A stretch of 64,000 bases of DNA from Colias croceus (GCF_905220415.1 NC_059543.1:6386001-6450000); one strand, 5' to 3'; counted from the first letter of the stretch, positions 11,765-23,533 are shown. A program made the numbers and translations. The notes: a model not told the origin generated them from the letters alone.

Positions 11765-12680
11765 TTTGGCAGTGTTTGGAATACAGGAAACTGGCGGATG
11801 ACTCATTGTGGTTAATTTGCTTCCTTGATCAAAACTTCAGAATAAACTTTGCACCAATCAGAATACACTTCGAATATTTGTTCTTTTTTGTGATTGGTAG
11901 AAATAAATACAAAAAAGAAGTGATAACAGATTATAAACAACGAGACTTTTATTTAAGTACCACATTATCTGTACACATTATGTTTATTATTTTTTTGCAA
12001 AAGGCTATTTTCACATTATTTCTAACCAAGAAGCTTATAACTAAACACTGGAGATATCGTCTAGGATTGACGACTGACGAGAAGTTCATTGACCCTAACT
12101 CATGTTTTTTATCCCTTTCACACCTAACTTTGTATTGCCACTGTTAATACGAAGTTTTCCCAAGGCTACTATGTATTCTGTAATATTCTGTGCAAAAGGA
12201 TAGATTTTGTACATGAGTTCGTTGATAAATTGCCAACAACATCATTCAGAAGCAATGTTGGATGAGACAATTATTATTTATGCTAAATAAAATAAGTATC
12301 TGAACCAATTATTAAAAAGCGATATTCCCTAATTATGGGTAGTCACCATAATAAAATTATAGCAACTCTCACATTGACAATATGGCATGTGTGTCAAAAA
12401 AATTGCGTCGCTTCGAATATTTAAGTTAATATTGTTGCTTATTTAATAAATATTTTCCGAATATAAATAATGCATTGTATTGTGCAAAATTGCAGAAGTG
12501 TTTATTTACGTTATGTACAATATTCCTCAATACTCCTACATTTTCCTGTTTAGAATCATTTCAATGGCAAAAATTGTCAAATTTATCATCATTTTAGTAA
12601 GCAGTCATGTTAAATAAATTCTTTTCCTAATACTTTCATCATTTTTCAACAAGTTTTCAATAAACAAATTTAACAAGTAA
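11765..12680. other. Upstream region of RSU1
   Basis: This region, divergent from Sply, contains the RSU1 promoter and 5' UTR and then AT-rich sequence up to the GC-rich MITE. The open frame at 11776-12147 on the plus strand lies over the RSU1 leader, has no recognisable domain and is treated as chance. Confidence 0.35.
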
Positions 12681-13094
12681 GGGCGGCCGTACACGGACCG
12701 CTCTAGCAGTTAACGGCTGAGCGCCGTACACGGACGGCTCGAGCGGTCGGCGTCAACTGCTCGAGCCGTCGGTTGTTGACCGCTCGAGCCGTCGCTACTA
12801 ACCGCTCGGGCGGTTGATTTTTTTGACTAGTTAAGTCATTGATTTTCAGGGGGGAAGGAGCCGTCGACGGCTCTAGCGCAGTCAACGGCTCGAGCAGTCA
12901 GTGTATGCCTCACGACCGCTCGCGAGCCGTCAACGCCACGGTGGAATTTCGTCATGCAGTTGACGGCTTGAAGCGGTCGCGACGGCTCGAGCCGTCACGT
13001 GTACGGCGGTTAATGAATGCCTATAGTTCACCACGCGGTCGCGGCTTCAAGCGGTCGGTCCCAACTGCTTGAAGCGGTCCGTGTACGGCCGCCC
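12681..13094. mobile_element. GC-rich PIF/Harbinger-type MITE, 414 bp
   Basis: GGGCGGCCGTACACGGACCG at the left is the exact inverse of CGGTCCGTGTACGGCCGCCC at the right. The flanking trinucleotide TAA occurs at 12678-12680 and 13095-13097. A 3-bp TWA duplication plus a GGG terminus is the PIF/Harbinger signature. The interior is packed with alternating forward and reverse variants of a GACGGCTCGAGCGGTC unit (for example 12733-12748). It is strikingly GC-rich against AT-rich surroundings. No transposase is encoded; open frames over it are by-products of composition. Confidence 0.8.
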
Positions 13095-13097
13095 TAA

Positions 13098-14499
13098 GGT
13101 AACCATGATGACGGGTTTTTACGGATAGCGACGAGAATATATTGCTAAAACAATATTATAATGAACATTTAGAACACCATTTTAAAGATTTTTATACTAG
13201 TAATGAAACAACACACGTCATCGGTATTTCACCCTTTTTAAATTGAAATTTATATCTACTTTTTAACCTAATATTTTTTGTTTTATGTATTTCAGCTTTC
13301 CAAAAAATGAAATAAAAAGAAATATATGTGCCCATCAAGGGTAAAATTACTGAGGATTACGAGCCAGAAAAACCTTTTGAAAAATAAACTTTGTAAAGAC
13401 CAGAACCTTTTGAAAAATAAACTTTGTAAAGTTAGCTGAAATTTTTGCAAGGCTGCTATAAACAGTTTCTCTTTGATGTTTTTGGCTTGAAGTTGACCCG
13501 TCGAAGCAACGCGTTTAAAAAGAAGATCTGAGTAGCTTTACAATATGGTAAACAGCATCTGATGCAATATATCGGTTCATATCCAAGCTTTGTAGCCAAA
13601 AGTTATTTAAAACTATCATTCTCTACCAATAAAGTATGACCAGTAATATTATAATATAAATACTGTTAAAAATATATGTCGTTATTATTTATAGACCATG
13701 ATTTTTAGTTTTTTCTATTTCGAAAAATCCTGAATTTACAAACCAGCGTGGTCACTCCACAGAAAGAGACAAAAAACATAACTGACGTCATTCAAGGTCA
13801 TATTTTCTTGTTACAAGTTAATGTTCATAGTGCAATCTCCAGTGTACTAGATAAAAGCTTCTTGTCTGTAACAGACTCACTGAACAGGACTGAATGAATA
13901 TGATTGTATCAAGCAAGGTATCAAGTATAGTAAGTATAGATACTATTTTATTTTCAATTTTCTTGAATTATTTGTAGAACTTTTAAATCTTCCTTTATAG
14001 TTTATCTGTGGTGCTCTTGTTGTCATAAACATATGATTGAAAATAATTTTCCTCAAAACTCTGTGTTGTGTTTCTTGTACCTATTTTAACAGAATTAGGA
14101 CAGTTAGGTAGATGTTAGTGCTCTAACAATTCATATTGCTTAATTTTTTTTATGTGGATTTTGCTAATTACGCCTTAGCAGCTGTTTTATTTAATAAAAA
14201 GTGTTCATAAATATCTAACAGAACATTTCCGTGACTATAAAAATTATTAAATTATATAGTTCAGCTGAACTTTGTGTTCTCAGGGATTTACAACTATCGC
14301 AAACTATAATTTGTTATCTACATAATTAACATGATTAAGAATTTGTAATTTTTGATTGATCCATAAAGATTTTAGTTTCTGATAAATAATTACAGGTAAA
14401 TTGTTAACTCTACATTTATGAGTAATTGCAAATAATTAAATTATATCATTAATATTATTCTTTGTATTTTATCTGTTTTTGAAAAATTACAGTCTAATC
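13098..14499. promoter_or_regulatory. Sply upstream region and probable 5' UTR
   Basis: The first coding exon of Sply is preceded by an acceptor (GAAAAATTACAG ending 14492), so at least one non-coding 5' exon lies upstream. A possible donor is AGCAAG|GTATCA near 13917. A short direct duplication, AACCTTTTGAAAAATAAACTTTGTAAAG-like, occurs at about 13371-13431. The transcription start is not fixed. Confidence 0.35.
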
Positions 14500-17400
14500 A
14501 TGAGTGAGCGACCACAACCATTGAAAGCCATCAATAAGTTCTTTGATGGTAAAGAACCATGGCAAATAGTGACTCTAACTGCATCTTCAGTATTAGCACT
14601 TGTCTGGGCACACAGTCTTTATAATGGAAAAGAAAGTGAGTATATTTTATTTCTACATAATAGGTATAACTCTTAGAAAAAAACTTCGTGGGTCTATTCC
14701 TGATACTTTTGGCTTAATGTGTATGGAATACAGGAATATAAAGTTTTTCTTTTCTAGTCATATTTTTTAAAACATTCCTATGTAATTGAAAATTCTTACA
14801 AATTTCGAAATTAGGAGATTTGTGTCAGTACTAGTACGACTGTACTTGTTTATCGTTTCATGTGTGTAATGATAATAGACACTATTAGCATAAACTGTAA
14901 CCTTGAAAGTGATATTTCTAATTATTCTTTAACAACTGTTTGAACACTCCATACACTATTTGTACATTCAAATTACATTCATCTTTTTGTATTAGTTACT
15001 AGCTGTGGCCCATGGTTTTACCCATGTTGCTCTGTTCTAATTGGTATTAGCGTAATGATAATAATATATTGCCTATAGAATTCCTCAATAAATGGACTAT
15101 CTATCAGTGAAATCATTTTTCAAATTCGACCCATGGTTCCTGACATTAGTGCGTTCAAGCAAACAAACAAACTTAGTATAGCTAATACACTATATTGTAA
15201 AATATTTATGATACACTAACCACCCTTTGCCGCCTTTGCCTGGGTTGACCTGGGATATAATATAAATGAAATAAAAAATAGCCTATGTCACTCAGAAATA
15301 ATCTAAAAAAATTTGAAATACATTTCAGAGTTTAATCATAACATACATATAATTAAATCTTTCCTATCTATAAGTGAAGATAAAGGAAAAAATTTGGGCT
15401 TTACAGATGAAATGTAGAAATATTATTATCTATGTTTAATACTTCTTACTAATAATTGCCAAGTATAATTTTTTTTTATCACCGTTTCCTTCTAATAAAG
15501 GTGAAATGTAAAATGTGTTCATAGTTGTAAATAAAAAGTAGTATGATTATGATGTAATACTTAATTTTTCTGATTTGATATGATAAAATTAGAGATTTGA
15601 AGGTCTTTCGTTTTGTTTAAAACTCCAATTTAGGCATTCCTACTCAAAATAAAGATACATACAAAAGTTACGTTTTTTGAAAGGCTTACAAGGTCAATGT
15701 ATAGGTACCTCCTAAAATAAAATAAGTACATACCTAAATAATATTTATAAAGAAGGAAAAGTTTCTGTGTTATTGAATAAGTTTATTTACGAGATTTTTC
15801 GAAAAATTGAGTCCCGAAATTGGAGCTGAATTTTTTATATTTTTTATTTCCTTATTAGTCAATTATACTTTAAACTGATGAAATAGTTGCGTATTTTTCT
15901 TAAACCACTACAGTATTCCGTCATCATAATATTGAGTCACTTCTAAAAGCTGCAAAGTCATTCTGATCATTTCTTCTCATCGAGTTTATTATCATATTTT
16001 CCTCAATGAATTTTTTTGGAGCGATGTCGTAATTTATTTTGTTCATAGTATTTTCCTCATTCAACTTGTGAATTTCTGATTGAAAAAAATGGGATCGATC
16101 GTGATTCAGATGTGCATATTGATTCCGTATAAATTGGATAGATGGACAAATTAGTCTAGATACAATTGGGAAATTCCTGTCCTCATTTTGTTTTGTGTTG
16201 TACAGTTCGATTTAATTCGGAAGTTAGGTGCAGGTGCGAGTGCGGGTGCAGGTCAGGGACCTTTGCGCACCCGCACTCGTTAAGGGTACCTAACGTCCCG
16301 CTATTAGGCATCTAAAATTGTTTTCTGTGCGAAAAAATAGCGATCGTTCGATGTCCCGAGCTGCCATTAAGTTTGAATCGTACTGTGCCCAGCGCTATCG
16401 GAACAAAGGGGCTCGGTCTAGATCTGGTGGTTCTCTATGTTTTGTATAACTAAGGTCCGCTGCATATGCTCCATATCTAGACAGCAATGTTCCGTGGAAT
16501 GCACCGTGCACGTGTGAAACACTTAGACATTTGGTCCTCATGCATTGATAAAGGTGCAGAATTACTAACGCTACCGAAAGTTTATCCTAGAAACATTCTA
16601 TTGTTAAAATTGTTAACAACACTATTTTTATTCTTATTTAATAAGAATGTCATTCAAGGGAAACGGGTTAGTTAAGCCTGTTAGTCATTTATAAATTCCT
16701 AATGACGCTATCTTTGTAATGTTCTTTGTTAGGGCAAATCCTATTCGGACAGTTTTATGTATAGCAGATGGTCATTACATACATATAAAGACTTGTTGTT
16801 GTATAGTGTATACGTTACAACCTACTTATTAGTAAGCGCAACTCATAAGAATTATTATTAAAAGTATTCAAAGGTTAATAGGCCAAATATAACGAAAACC
16901 CAAGTTATACATTTTTGTTATTTCTAAACATGTATTGTTATGTGTAATCTTTCCTGCTTGTAATGTTTCGTTTTGCTCTTACTTTCAGCGCCTACCACAA
17001 GACTAAGAAAAGAATTTTTCCGATGGCTTCGTCAAGTCCCAATAGTGAGAAGAAAAATCGAAGAGAAAATGGCAGAAATACAGAAAGATTTTAAAAAAGA
17101 CGTAGCAAAGCGTTTGGCGGGTGTTCCTATAAATAGATACCTACCAGAAAATGGACTGCCTTCAGAAAGGGTTGCTGAAGAGATTAGGGATCACTTGAGT
17201 TTGGGTTAGTGATTTTAAAGTTTAGTTGATACAAAAAACTACACCTTTATCCGAATGTTAATCGGTTAAGCAATTAACATCACACTCATTTGTGTCTATA
17301 TTCTATAACATAGAAAATAAGGTCATCAATAATAAATAAATATTTACGTATTTAATCCATTAGGCATTCATTAATGCTTACATGAAGGACGCACAAATTC

Positions 17401-20400
17401 TTAATTGAATGGTTAGGCCAAATGTCTTAAAAAATGCTCAATGTAGCTCGTTCGTTCTTTCTCTCCATAAACAACCTTGTCTTTGTGCCAAAAAAAAAAT
17501 ACCCGAATTGCATTAGCAATTCATTTGGCGATTCATTTTTATTGAGAAAACTAAAATATGTATTGTCTAGGCACATACGACTGGAAGGGCGGCAACGTAT
17601 CGGGCGCGGTGTACCACACGAACGAGGACATCTGCCGCGTGGCGTGCGACGCGTACGCTCTCACTGCGTATACGAACCCGCTGCATGCGGATGTGTTCCC
17701 GGGCGTTAACAAAATGGAGGCGGAGATTGTGCGCATGGCGGCTAATCTGTTTCATGGAGATGACGAGTGCTGTGGCACGGTAAGTTTGAGTAATTGAGAT
17801 AAACTGTATGGTAATTGTGGGGTGACCTTCGTACGCTCTCACTGCGTACACCAACCCGCTGCACAGGGATGTGTTCCCGGGAGTTAACAAGATGAAGAAT
17901 GGTTTTAAATTCCATCTTCCGATTTCTATTACATTAATACCGGCATTAGAATTAATTTCTAATGCCGTTATGTATATAACGTAACCTTTTAAACTTTACC
18001 TTTCCCCTAACTTTTTTTCCCGTAACCTTTTCCCTACTAAGAATTTAAAAAGAACCTTACAAGCTAGAATATAAAATATATTCAATTAACGAATCAAGCT
18101 TTTGTTTTATCCATAAAGAAATCAATAAAATTTTCACCTATAAGAAATTTCCTTTTATAGGTTACTACCGGTGGAACAGAATCTATAATGATGGCCTGCA
18201 AAGCGTTCCGCGATTTGGCATACAACAATGGTATATCAAATCCACAAATGGTATTACCCACGACAGCACACACTGCGTTCGATAAAGCTGCCCAGTATTT
18301 GGGGATATCAGTCGTCACAGTGCCAGTAAATTCTGAGACGCTGACCGTTGATGTGAACGCTGTGAAAAAGGCTATTGGGAGAAGGACTTGTATGGTAAGT
18401 GGTATTGTCGATTTTTAATGAAATAAATAGGGTATGAAAGTGATAGTGTTTATTGTTATTATGGAACAGTAAAAAAAATGATAAATAGTTTTGATAGAAA
18501 TGTGTATTTTTTTAACAAGTAACTTGCAAATGTAAAATTCCTTTTGAAATATTATGACGATTTAGCAAACTGAATTTAAAATAAATGCACAATATTTATA
18601 TTGTATGTTGTGGTGCATGAAGGACAAAACTTCGTGATAAAAGATTTTTATTTTTTTATATCAAATTGTGTTTAAGTATAAAACATTTTTGAGGCTCTTT
18701 TTATTTTGTCCTGTTTCTGTTATACCTATCGTTTTATACTATGCATATAAGCATACAAGTCACATTCTCAATTCTGTGAGAATGTAATTTCTAATGAGAG
18801 TCAAGAATCTTCAAACCCATATCCAGGTTCAAACAGTGGGGAATATTCATGTTTTTCTTTTTTGTTTTAAATTAATAGTTTACTATTTTATAACGTAGAA
18901 AATAATAATAATGGGCTTCAAAATACTCTAGATATTTTTAAAAATGAAATTTAAAACTTTTAAAAAATTTAAACAGTTCAAACGCCGCCATTTTGCGCGC
19001 GCTTTGCGTGACGTCACATGACACGTCCAGTGGGTGTTTACCTTAGTGTTTATTGTGGAGTGATGAATACAATGTCGTGTCAGATGACGTCACATTTCAT
19101 TCGACCTATGGTGGTGCGTTTTGGAAGTTTGAATTTCGCTCCCTTATTTTGCACTTTTTGAATATTATTATAGGGGTTTAAATAAGTAAATAAAAAAAAA
19201 TCCTTTTCATTATAATATTACGATAATTAGTATTCGAGAAAAAATATTTTAGGCCATTTCAAATTTTATGCATTTGAAATATATTATATTAATCTCTTCC
19301 AGATCGTAGGCTCCGCCCCGAACTTTCCGTACGGCACGATGGACGACATACAAGCATTATCCGACATCGCGCTGGAGTACGGCGTGCCGCTGCACGTGGA
19401 CGCGTGTCTCGGCGGCTTCGTGGCGGCCTTCATGCCGGCCGCCGGGTACCCCGTGCCCGTGTTCGACTTCCGCCTGCCCGGAGTGGCTAGCATGTCCGCT
19501 GATACGCATAAGGTGGGTCTATAACTCCTCCCTCAGAGAGCAGGATCATCAACGAACTTCCCCTATGGTACGACATAATAGATGACATACAAGCGTTGTT
19601 CGACGTCGTGCACGTGGACGCGTGTCTCGGCGGCTTCGTGCCCGTGCCCGTGTTCGATTTCCGCCTGCCTGGAGTGGCTAGAATGTCCGCTGATACGCAT
19701 AAGGTGGGTCTATAATCCCCTCACCAGGTAATAAGATCATCACCTAACTTCATATAAACACTATCCGACATCGCGCTAGAGTAACGTCTATTAACTTGTT
19801 GTTGTTGTAAAAATATTAATTATTAAATAATTTAGTTGGAATTTGACGATACATAAATTATATGCAAGTAGGTTGTTGTATACCGGCATAGTTTGTATTT
19901 TTTAAATAGGAAATGCCATAAAGTCGCTTTTTGCAAGCGAATGCCGGCCGTTATCGCAGCCCGCTCGTTTCGCTCGCTCGGTTCGTGCGGCGGTTCATAA
20001 ACAACCTAACAAGAATATAACTTTTACTTTATATATTTTTAATACCTAGTGTTTGTACCAATATTATTTTATTTCAGTACGGATTTGCGCCAAAAGGCAC
20101 ATCGGTAGTGTTGTATCGCCGACCAGAGTATCGTCACTGCCAGTATACTGTGACTACAGACTGGCCCGGCGGTGTTTATGGCTCTCCTACTGTTAATGGT
20201 TAGTATATTATGTAAGAGAGAGTAAGAGAATGAGTTAAAGAAAAAAGAGAGAGTGAGAGATATATCCAATCTAGTTTACTAATTATAAAATAATGAAATG
20301 ATTTATAATTTCTTGTGATTACGTAGCGTACATAAAGTAAGCACTTGAGTAGAGTAAATAGATGTACATTGAGGCGACCTAATAAAACCACAAACAAAAT

Positions 20401-23400
20401 ATGTCCATGAGTAAAAAAATAACACTTTTATTATTGATATATGACAGGTGCCAGTAATAGTTATTAAAGTAATAATAATTTACTATGTTTAGATTTATTT
20501 ATGTGCCAGTAATTATTGTTACTGTAATAATAACTTATATTTGTAGGCAGTCGAGCTGGAGGTTTAATAGCAGCGTGCTGGGCGACCATGATGTACATCG
20601 GCCGCGAGCGGTATGTGCGCATGACGGCAGACATCTTGGCTACCACCACGTACATCGAGGCTGAGTAAGTTAACAAAAAATAAAATATAGTAAGTTTATT
20701 TTATCACAATTTATAGGAACGAATACATTTATAATTCTATGCATAATAATAACTTTCATTTTGTTTAAATTTACATAATAAATACTAAGTGCTTAAATAT
20801 GAATCCATATAAATTAGTAAAATCACTTTATCTCAAGAGCCAGAAGCTTCTCCCAATGAATTAATACGTTCTAAACAAGATAACGATACAACTAAACGTT
20901 AGTTCTCGTTAATGCGGAAGTTTGTCTTTCTTTCACGTCACAACGCAGCGTATTTTAATATTCCTGTTTGATCTCCTTTACTGCAGGAATACTCAAGTAT
21001 TGATTATCCCGTAAAAATATTGAATATCTGCATTTTTATTTTTGTAAGAAATAAATGGACTACTATATGATTCGAAAAAATTTTTTTTTTTTTGCTAAGA
21101 CGATTTTTTTTATTCATTTACCAGGTTACGCAAAGTGAAAGGCATCTACATATTCGGCAAGCCGGCGACCACCGTGATTGCGTTTGGCTCTAAGGAGTTC
21201 GACATTTTCACAATGGCCGAACTTTTGCACAAGAAAGGGTGGAGTTTGAATGCGCTGCAATTTCCTTCTGGGTATGTCATAACGTCTCAGAACAATTGGT
21301 TATATTATTACAAATATCACAAGCTGGATCAGTCTGGTATCATTGTGTTTGTTCTTTGTATTTTCGTTCATGTATGGATTTGATAGGCGTAGAATATTCT
21401 TTCGTTGTTCTTAGTGTCTTCGAGAAGATTCTGTGCAATGTAATAATATTGAACAAAACTGAATACGAGATTTCGTTTACACTAAAATATCACGAAAGAT
21501 TGCTCTTGCTCTAGCTCTGTGTTCGTTTGATGTAAATGCATCGTTATATTGTGGTATTTAATACATATAATGTAATAATCATCTTAATATATATATAAAT
21601 CTCGTGTCACAATGTTTGTCCTCAATGGACTCCTAAATCAACTCCTTAACCGATTATAATAAAATTCGCACACCATGTGCAGTTCGATCCAATTTGAAGG
21701 ATAGGATAGTTTAAATCTCAAATCGTTTTATGGCCGTTCCCAATATCTTATCTATCTTACGATAGATAGAACCTTACTAGCTATCGGAGATAGCTGATAT
21801 CTATAACCGTAGTTTGAATATTGGGAACGGCCATAGAGAAAGCGGGCGAAGCCGCGGGCGGTAAGCTAGTCTATACAAATATTATAAAGAGGAAAGGTTT
21901 GATTTTTTGTTTGTTTGTTTGTATGAATTGAATAGGCTCCGAAACTACTTGGCAGATTTGAAAAATTCTTTCACTGTTGGAAAGCTACATCATTTCTGAG
22001 TGACATAGGCTATATTTCATTTTCAAAAAAAATAGGCATCCTTACTAAAATTACGATAACGTAATCCAAGGTGTGAAAAAAATATCAAAAAACTACCTTA
22101 CATCGCGTGCGCTGCGAAAACTATTGATGATAGAACAAAATGATATACTACATTTTTTTAGAACACACCATTATCTACAAAAAATCAGCGGCAGCATATC
22201 TCTAACTATTACAGTCATGTCACAATAAGCGTTTTTTTATTGAAAAAAAGAAATTAAAATACCACCGCTACAAAAAGCTCTTTATTTGTACCTTGGTATT
22301 AACCCTTATCAAAATAAACGATGTATTATTTAAGACTGCTTCAATATCTTTATATTACTTTTTGAATTATTCGATTCTGACAATCAAATCAAAAGATATC
22401 ACGAGTTAAAAAAAAATTAAAAAATAAACTGTATTCGGCTAGCTATGCGTTGTAGCGTCACTCGGGCAGGGGTACGGGAGGGGGGTTAAGATCACGAAAT
22501 AAACTTGCCGCGCGGCTTACTCGCGCGGTCGGCTACCTACGTGATGGACGTGTGCGGAATTTACGCTTGATAATAATTCGTTTAGTAAAATTAACAAATC
22601 TAAATGTAATGTTTAATGCCCGTGCGAAGCCGGGACGGGCCGCTAGTATAATATAAAATAATAATCATATAATATATGTGGTATATAATATAACCTATTT
22701 TCATGTATCCCAGCATCCACATCTGCGTGACGCACGCACACACGGCTGCGGGCGTGGCGGAGCGGTTCGTGCGTGACGTCACGGAGGCGGCCGCGGAGTG
22801 TCGCCGCAGTGGGGCGGCGCCGGTTGGCGGGAAGGTGAGAGATGCATAGCTTCTATCGCGGGCCTTGAGCGCGGGGATCGAATCCAGAAATCCCGTAACG
22901 AAAAAAACCTCACGCTCCCCACTCCGACGGGCACGGAGGTGTGGCTTGAAGGCATAGTATGCAATAGCTTTGCCGCGGCAGTCCCCGAGTGCCACAATTA
23001 TTTTTTTTTAGTTTTTTTGTTTTTTGGTGGATTTTTAATGACTTTTTCTTGTTGAAACGAAATAAAAAACCATAAGATGTAACGACACTTAGCTTTTTGT
23101 TATTGCCGTGCGGCGTGCGCGTGTTTCTCTGTCTGTCTCTTTCTCTCTCTCATAGAACTTCGTTCTATACGGGAGTCCCTTGACACCTCTCAAGTTATTT
23201 TTTTTTTGATAGTTACTTTAATAATACATATTGAATACCCAGGATATGTATATAAACTAAAAATTAAATGTTTCCTCTTCATAATATCAGTTTGGATTAC
23301 TTGGTCGTTCCAACTATTAAATAATTATAGTCTCTTTTACCCATATCGGTTTATTATGTTTTAACAATAAATACTATCAAAATATTATCGACATGACAAA

Positions 23401-23533
23401 TTGTATTTTTTTACAGATGGCAATCTACGGAGTAGCGCAAAGCATTTCCGACCGAAGCCTCGTGTCCGACATAACGAAGCATTTCATAGATTCCATGTAC
23501 TATTTGCCAAAACCCGAAGATTTAGAAAAATAA
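14500..23533 (+). CDS. Sply: Sphingosine-1-phosphate lyase
   Basis: Coding exons are 14500-14635, 16989-17204, 17571-17779, 18161-18394, 19303-19512, 20078-20198, 20547-20664, 21125-21271, 22714-22834 and 23417-23533. They total 1629 nt, or 542 aa, the usual insect length. An N-terminal membrane anchor spans about residues 22-42. The PLP fold includes GTYDWKGGNVSGAVYH, TTGGTESIMMA (189-199), HVDACLGGF (296-304) and SADTHKYGFAPKG, where Lys335 is the predicted Schiff-base lysine. The enzyme cleaves sphingosine 1-phosphate into a fatty aldehyde and phosphoethanolamine on the ER membrane, the exit step of sphingolipid catabolism. All sites are GT/AG and all phases close. Introns carry decayed exon duplicates and several transposons. 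A polyadenylation signal is at 24295-24300. Confidence 0.97.
14636..16988. other. Sply intron 1, with repeat copy and hairpin
   Basis: A 2.35-kb intron. At 14998-15195 it holds a degraded interspersed repeat beginning ACTAGCTGTGGCCCATGGTT and ending near AACAAACTTAGTATAG. At 16223-16294 it holds a two-arm inverted repeat. The rest is AT-rich and unremarkable. Confidence 0.5.
16223..16294. repeat. Long imperfect hairpin
   Basis: Outer arms GTTAGGT (16223-16229) and ACCTAAC (16288-16294) enclose a perfect 13-bp pair, CGAGTGCGGGTGC (16237-16249) and GCACCCGCACTCG (16267-16279). The 17-nt loop contains a smaller AGGTC..GACCT pair. Total span is 72 nt. Confidence 0.6.
17830..17897 (+). pseudogene. 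Decayed duplicate of part of Sply exon 3
   Basis: Beginning 50 bp after the exon 3 donor, CGTACGCTCTCACTGCGTA and the following 48 bases repeat exon sequence from 17652-17717 with a few substitutions. Only an internal slice is present, without acceptor or donor, so it cannot be a working exon. Confidence 0.8.
18960..19110. repeat. Element with paired CRE-like palindromes in Sply intron 4
   Basis: TGACGTCACATGACAC near 19009 and GTGTCAGATGACGTCACA near 19076 form an imperfect inverted pair, each containing the palindrome TGACGTCA. GC content rises locally. It could be a small MITE; no duplicated target is clear. Confidence 0.35.
19537..19703 (+). pseudogene. Decayed full-length duplicate of Sply exon 5
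   Basis: It begins after a pyrimidine-rich acceptor (CTCCTCCCTCAG) and ends at an intact donor (CATAAG|GTGGGT), so the whole exon was copied. It retains AGSSTNFPYGT, then breaks frame and meets TAA. It re-enters the original frame through DIQALFDVV, HVDACLGGF and MSADTHK. Two internal blocks of the original exon are missing (after GAC-ATC and after GGC-TTC-GTG). A third, shorter scrap of the same exon lies at about 19745-19785. Confidence 0.85.
21594..21868 (+). mobile_element. Helitron-like element with nested MITE
   Basis: It runs from ATATATATAAATCTCGTGTC to GCGGGCGAAGCCGCGGGCGG..AAGCTAG|T. It is the plus-strand sibling of 775-953, from which it differs mainly by the 103-bp insert at 21731-21833. 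It lies in Sply intron 8. Confidence 0.65.
21731..21833. mobile_element. 103-bp TA-flanked MITE (Tc1/mariner type)
   Basis: The perfect 16-bp terminal inverted repeat TGGCCGTTCCCAATAT is flanked by TA at 21729-21730 and 21834-21835. The related copy at 775-953 reads straight through with a single TA, so the insertion and the target duplication are both demonstrated within this window. The interior is rich in short GATA/TATC palindromes. Confidence 0.8.
21869..22650 (+). mobile_element. Second Helitron-like or composite repeat, abutting the first
   Basis: It starts TCTATACAAATATTATAAAG immediately after the CTAG end of the preceding element. It finishes at about 22647 with CCCGTGCGAAGCCGGGACGG..CGCTAGT. 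TC at the start and CTAG at the end fit a Helitron; the 780-bp interior is non-coding and may be composite. Confidence 0.5.
22844..22996. repeat. 150-bp dispersed repeat, copy 1
   Basis: The sequence from GCATAGCTTCTATCGCGGGC to CAGTCCCCGAGTGCCACA recurs at 23910-24058 with about 95% identity in the same orientation. Copy 1 begins only 9 bp after the end of Sply exon 9. It is GC-rich and non-coding, and its family is not recognised. A GGATCGAATCC stretch is B-box-like, but no A box is suitably placed. Confidence 0.75.

Noticed and set aside
12703..13072. Open frames on both strands in the GC-rich block
   Set aside because: They lie wholly inside the MITE, consist of its repeated motif and have no domain or splice context.
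17551..17890. Minus-strand frames opposite Sply exon 3
   Set aside because: They are antisense to a well-supported exon and end where the exon or its duplicate ends.
19544..19703. Sply exon 5 duplicate as a working alternative exon
   Set aside because: Starting at either nearby AG, the required reading frame hits a stop before the conserved core, so it would truncate the enzyme.
22600..22997. 131-aa minus-strand frame near Sply exon 9
   Set aside because: It runs through a Helitron end, an exon in antisense and the 150-bp repeat, so it cannot be one gene.
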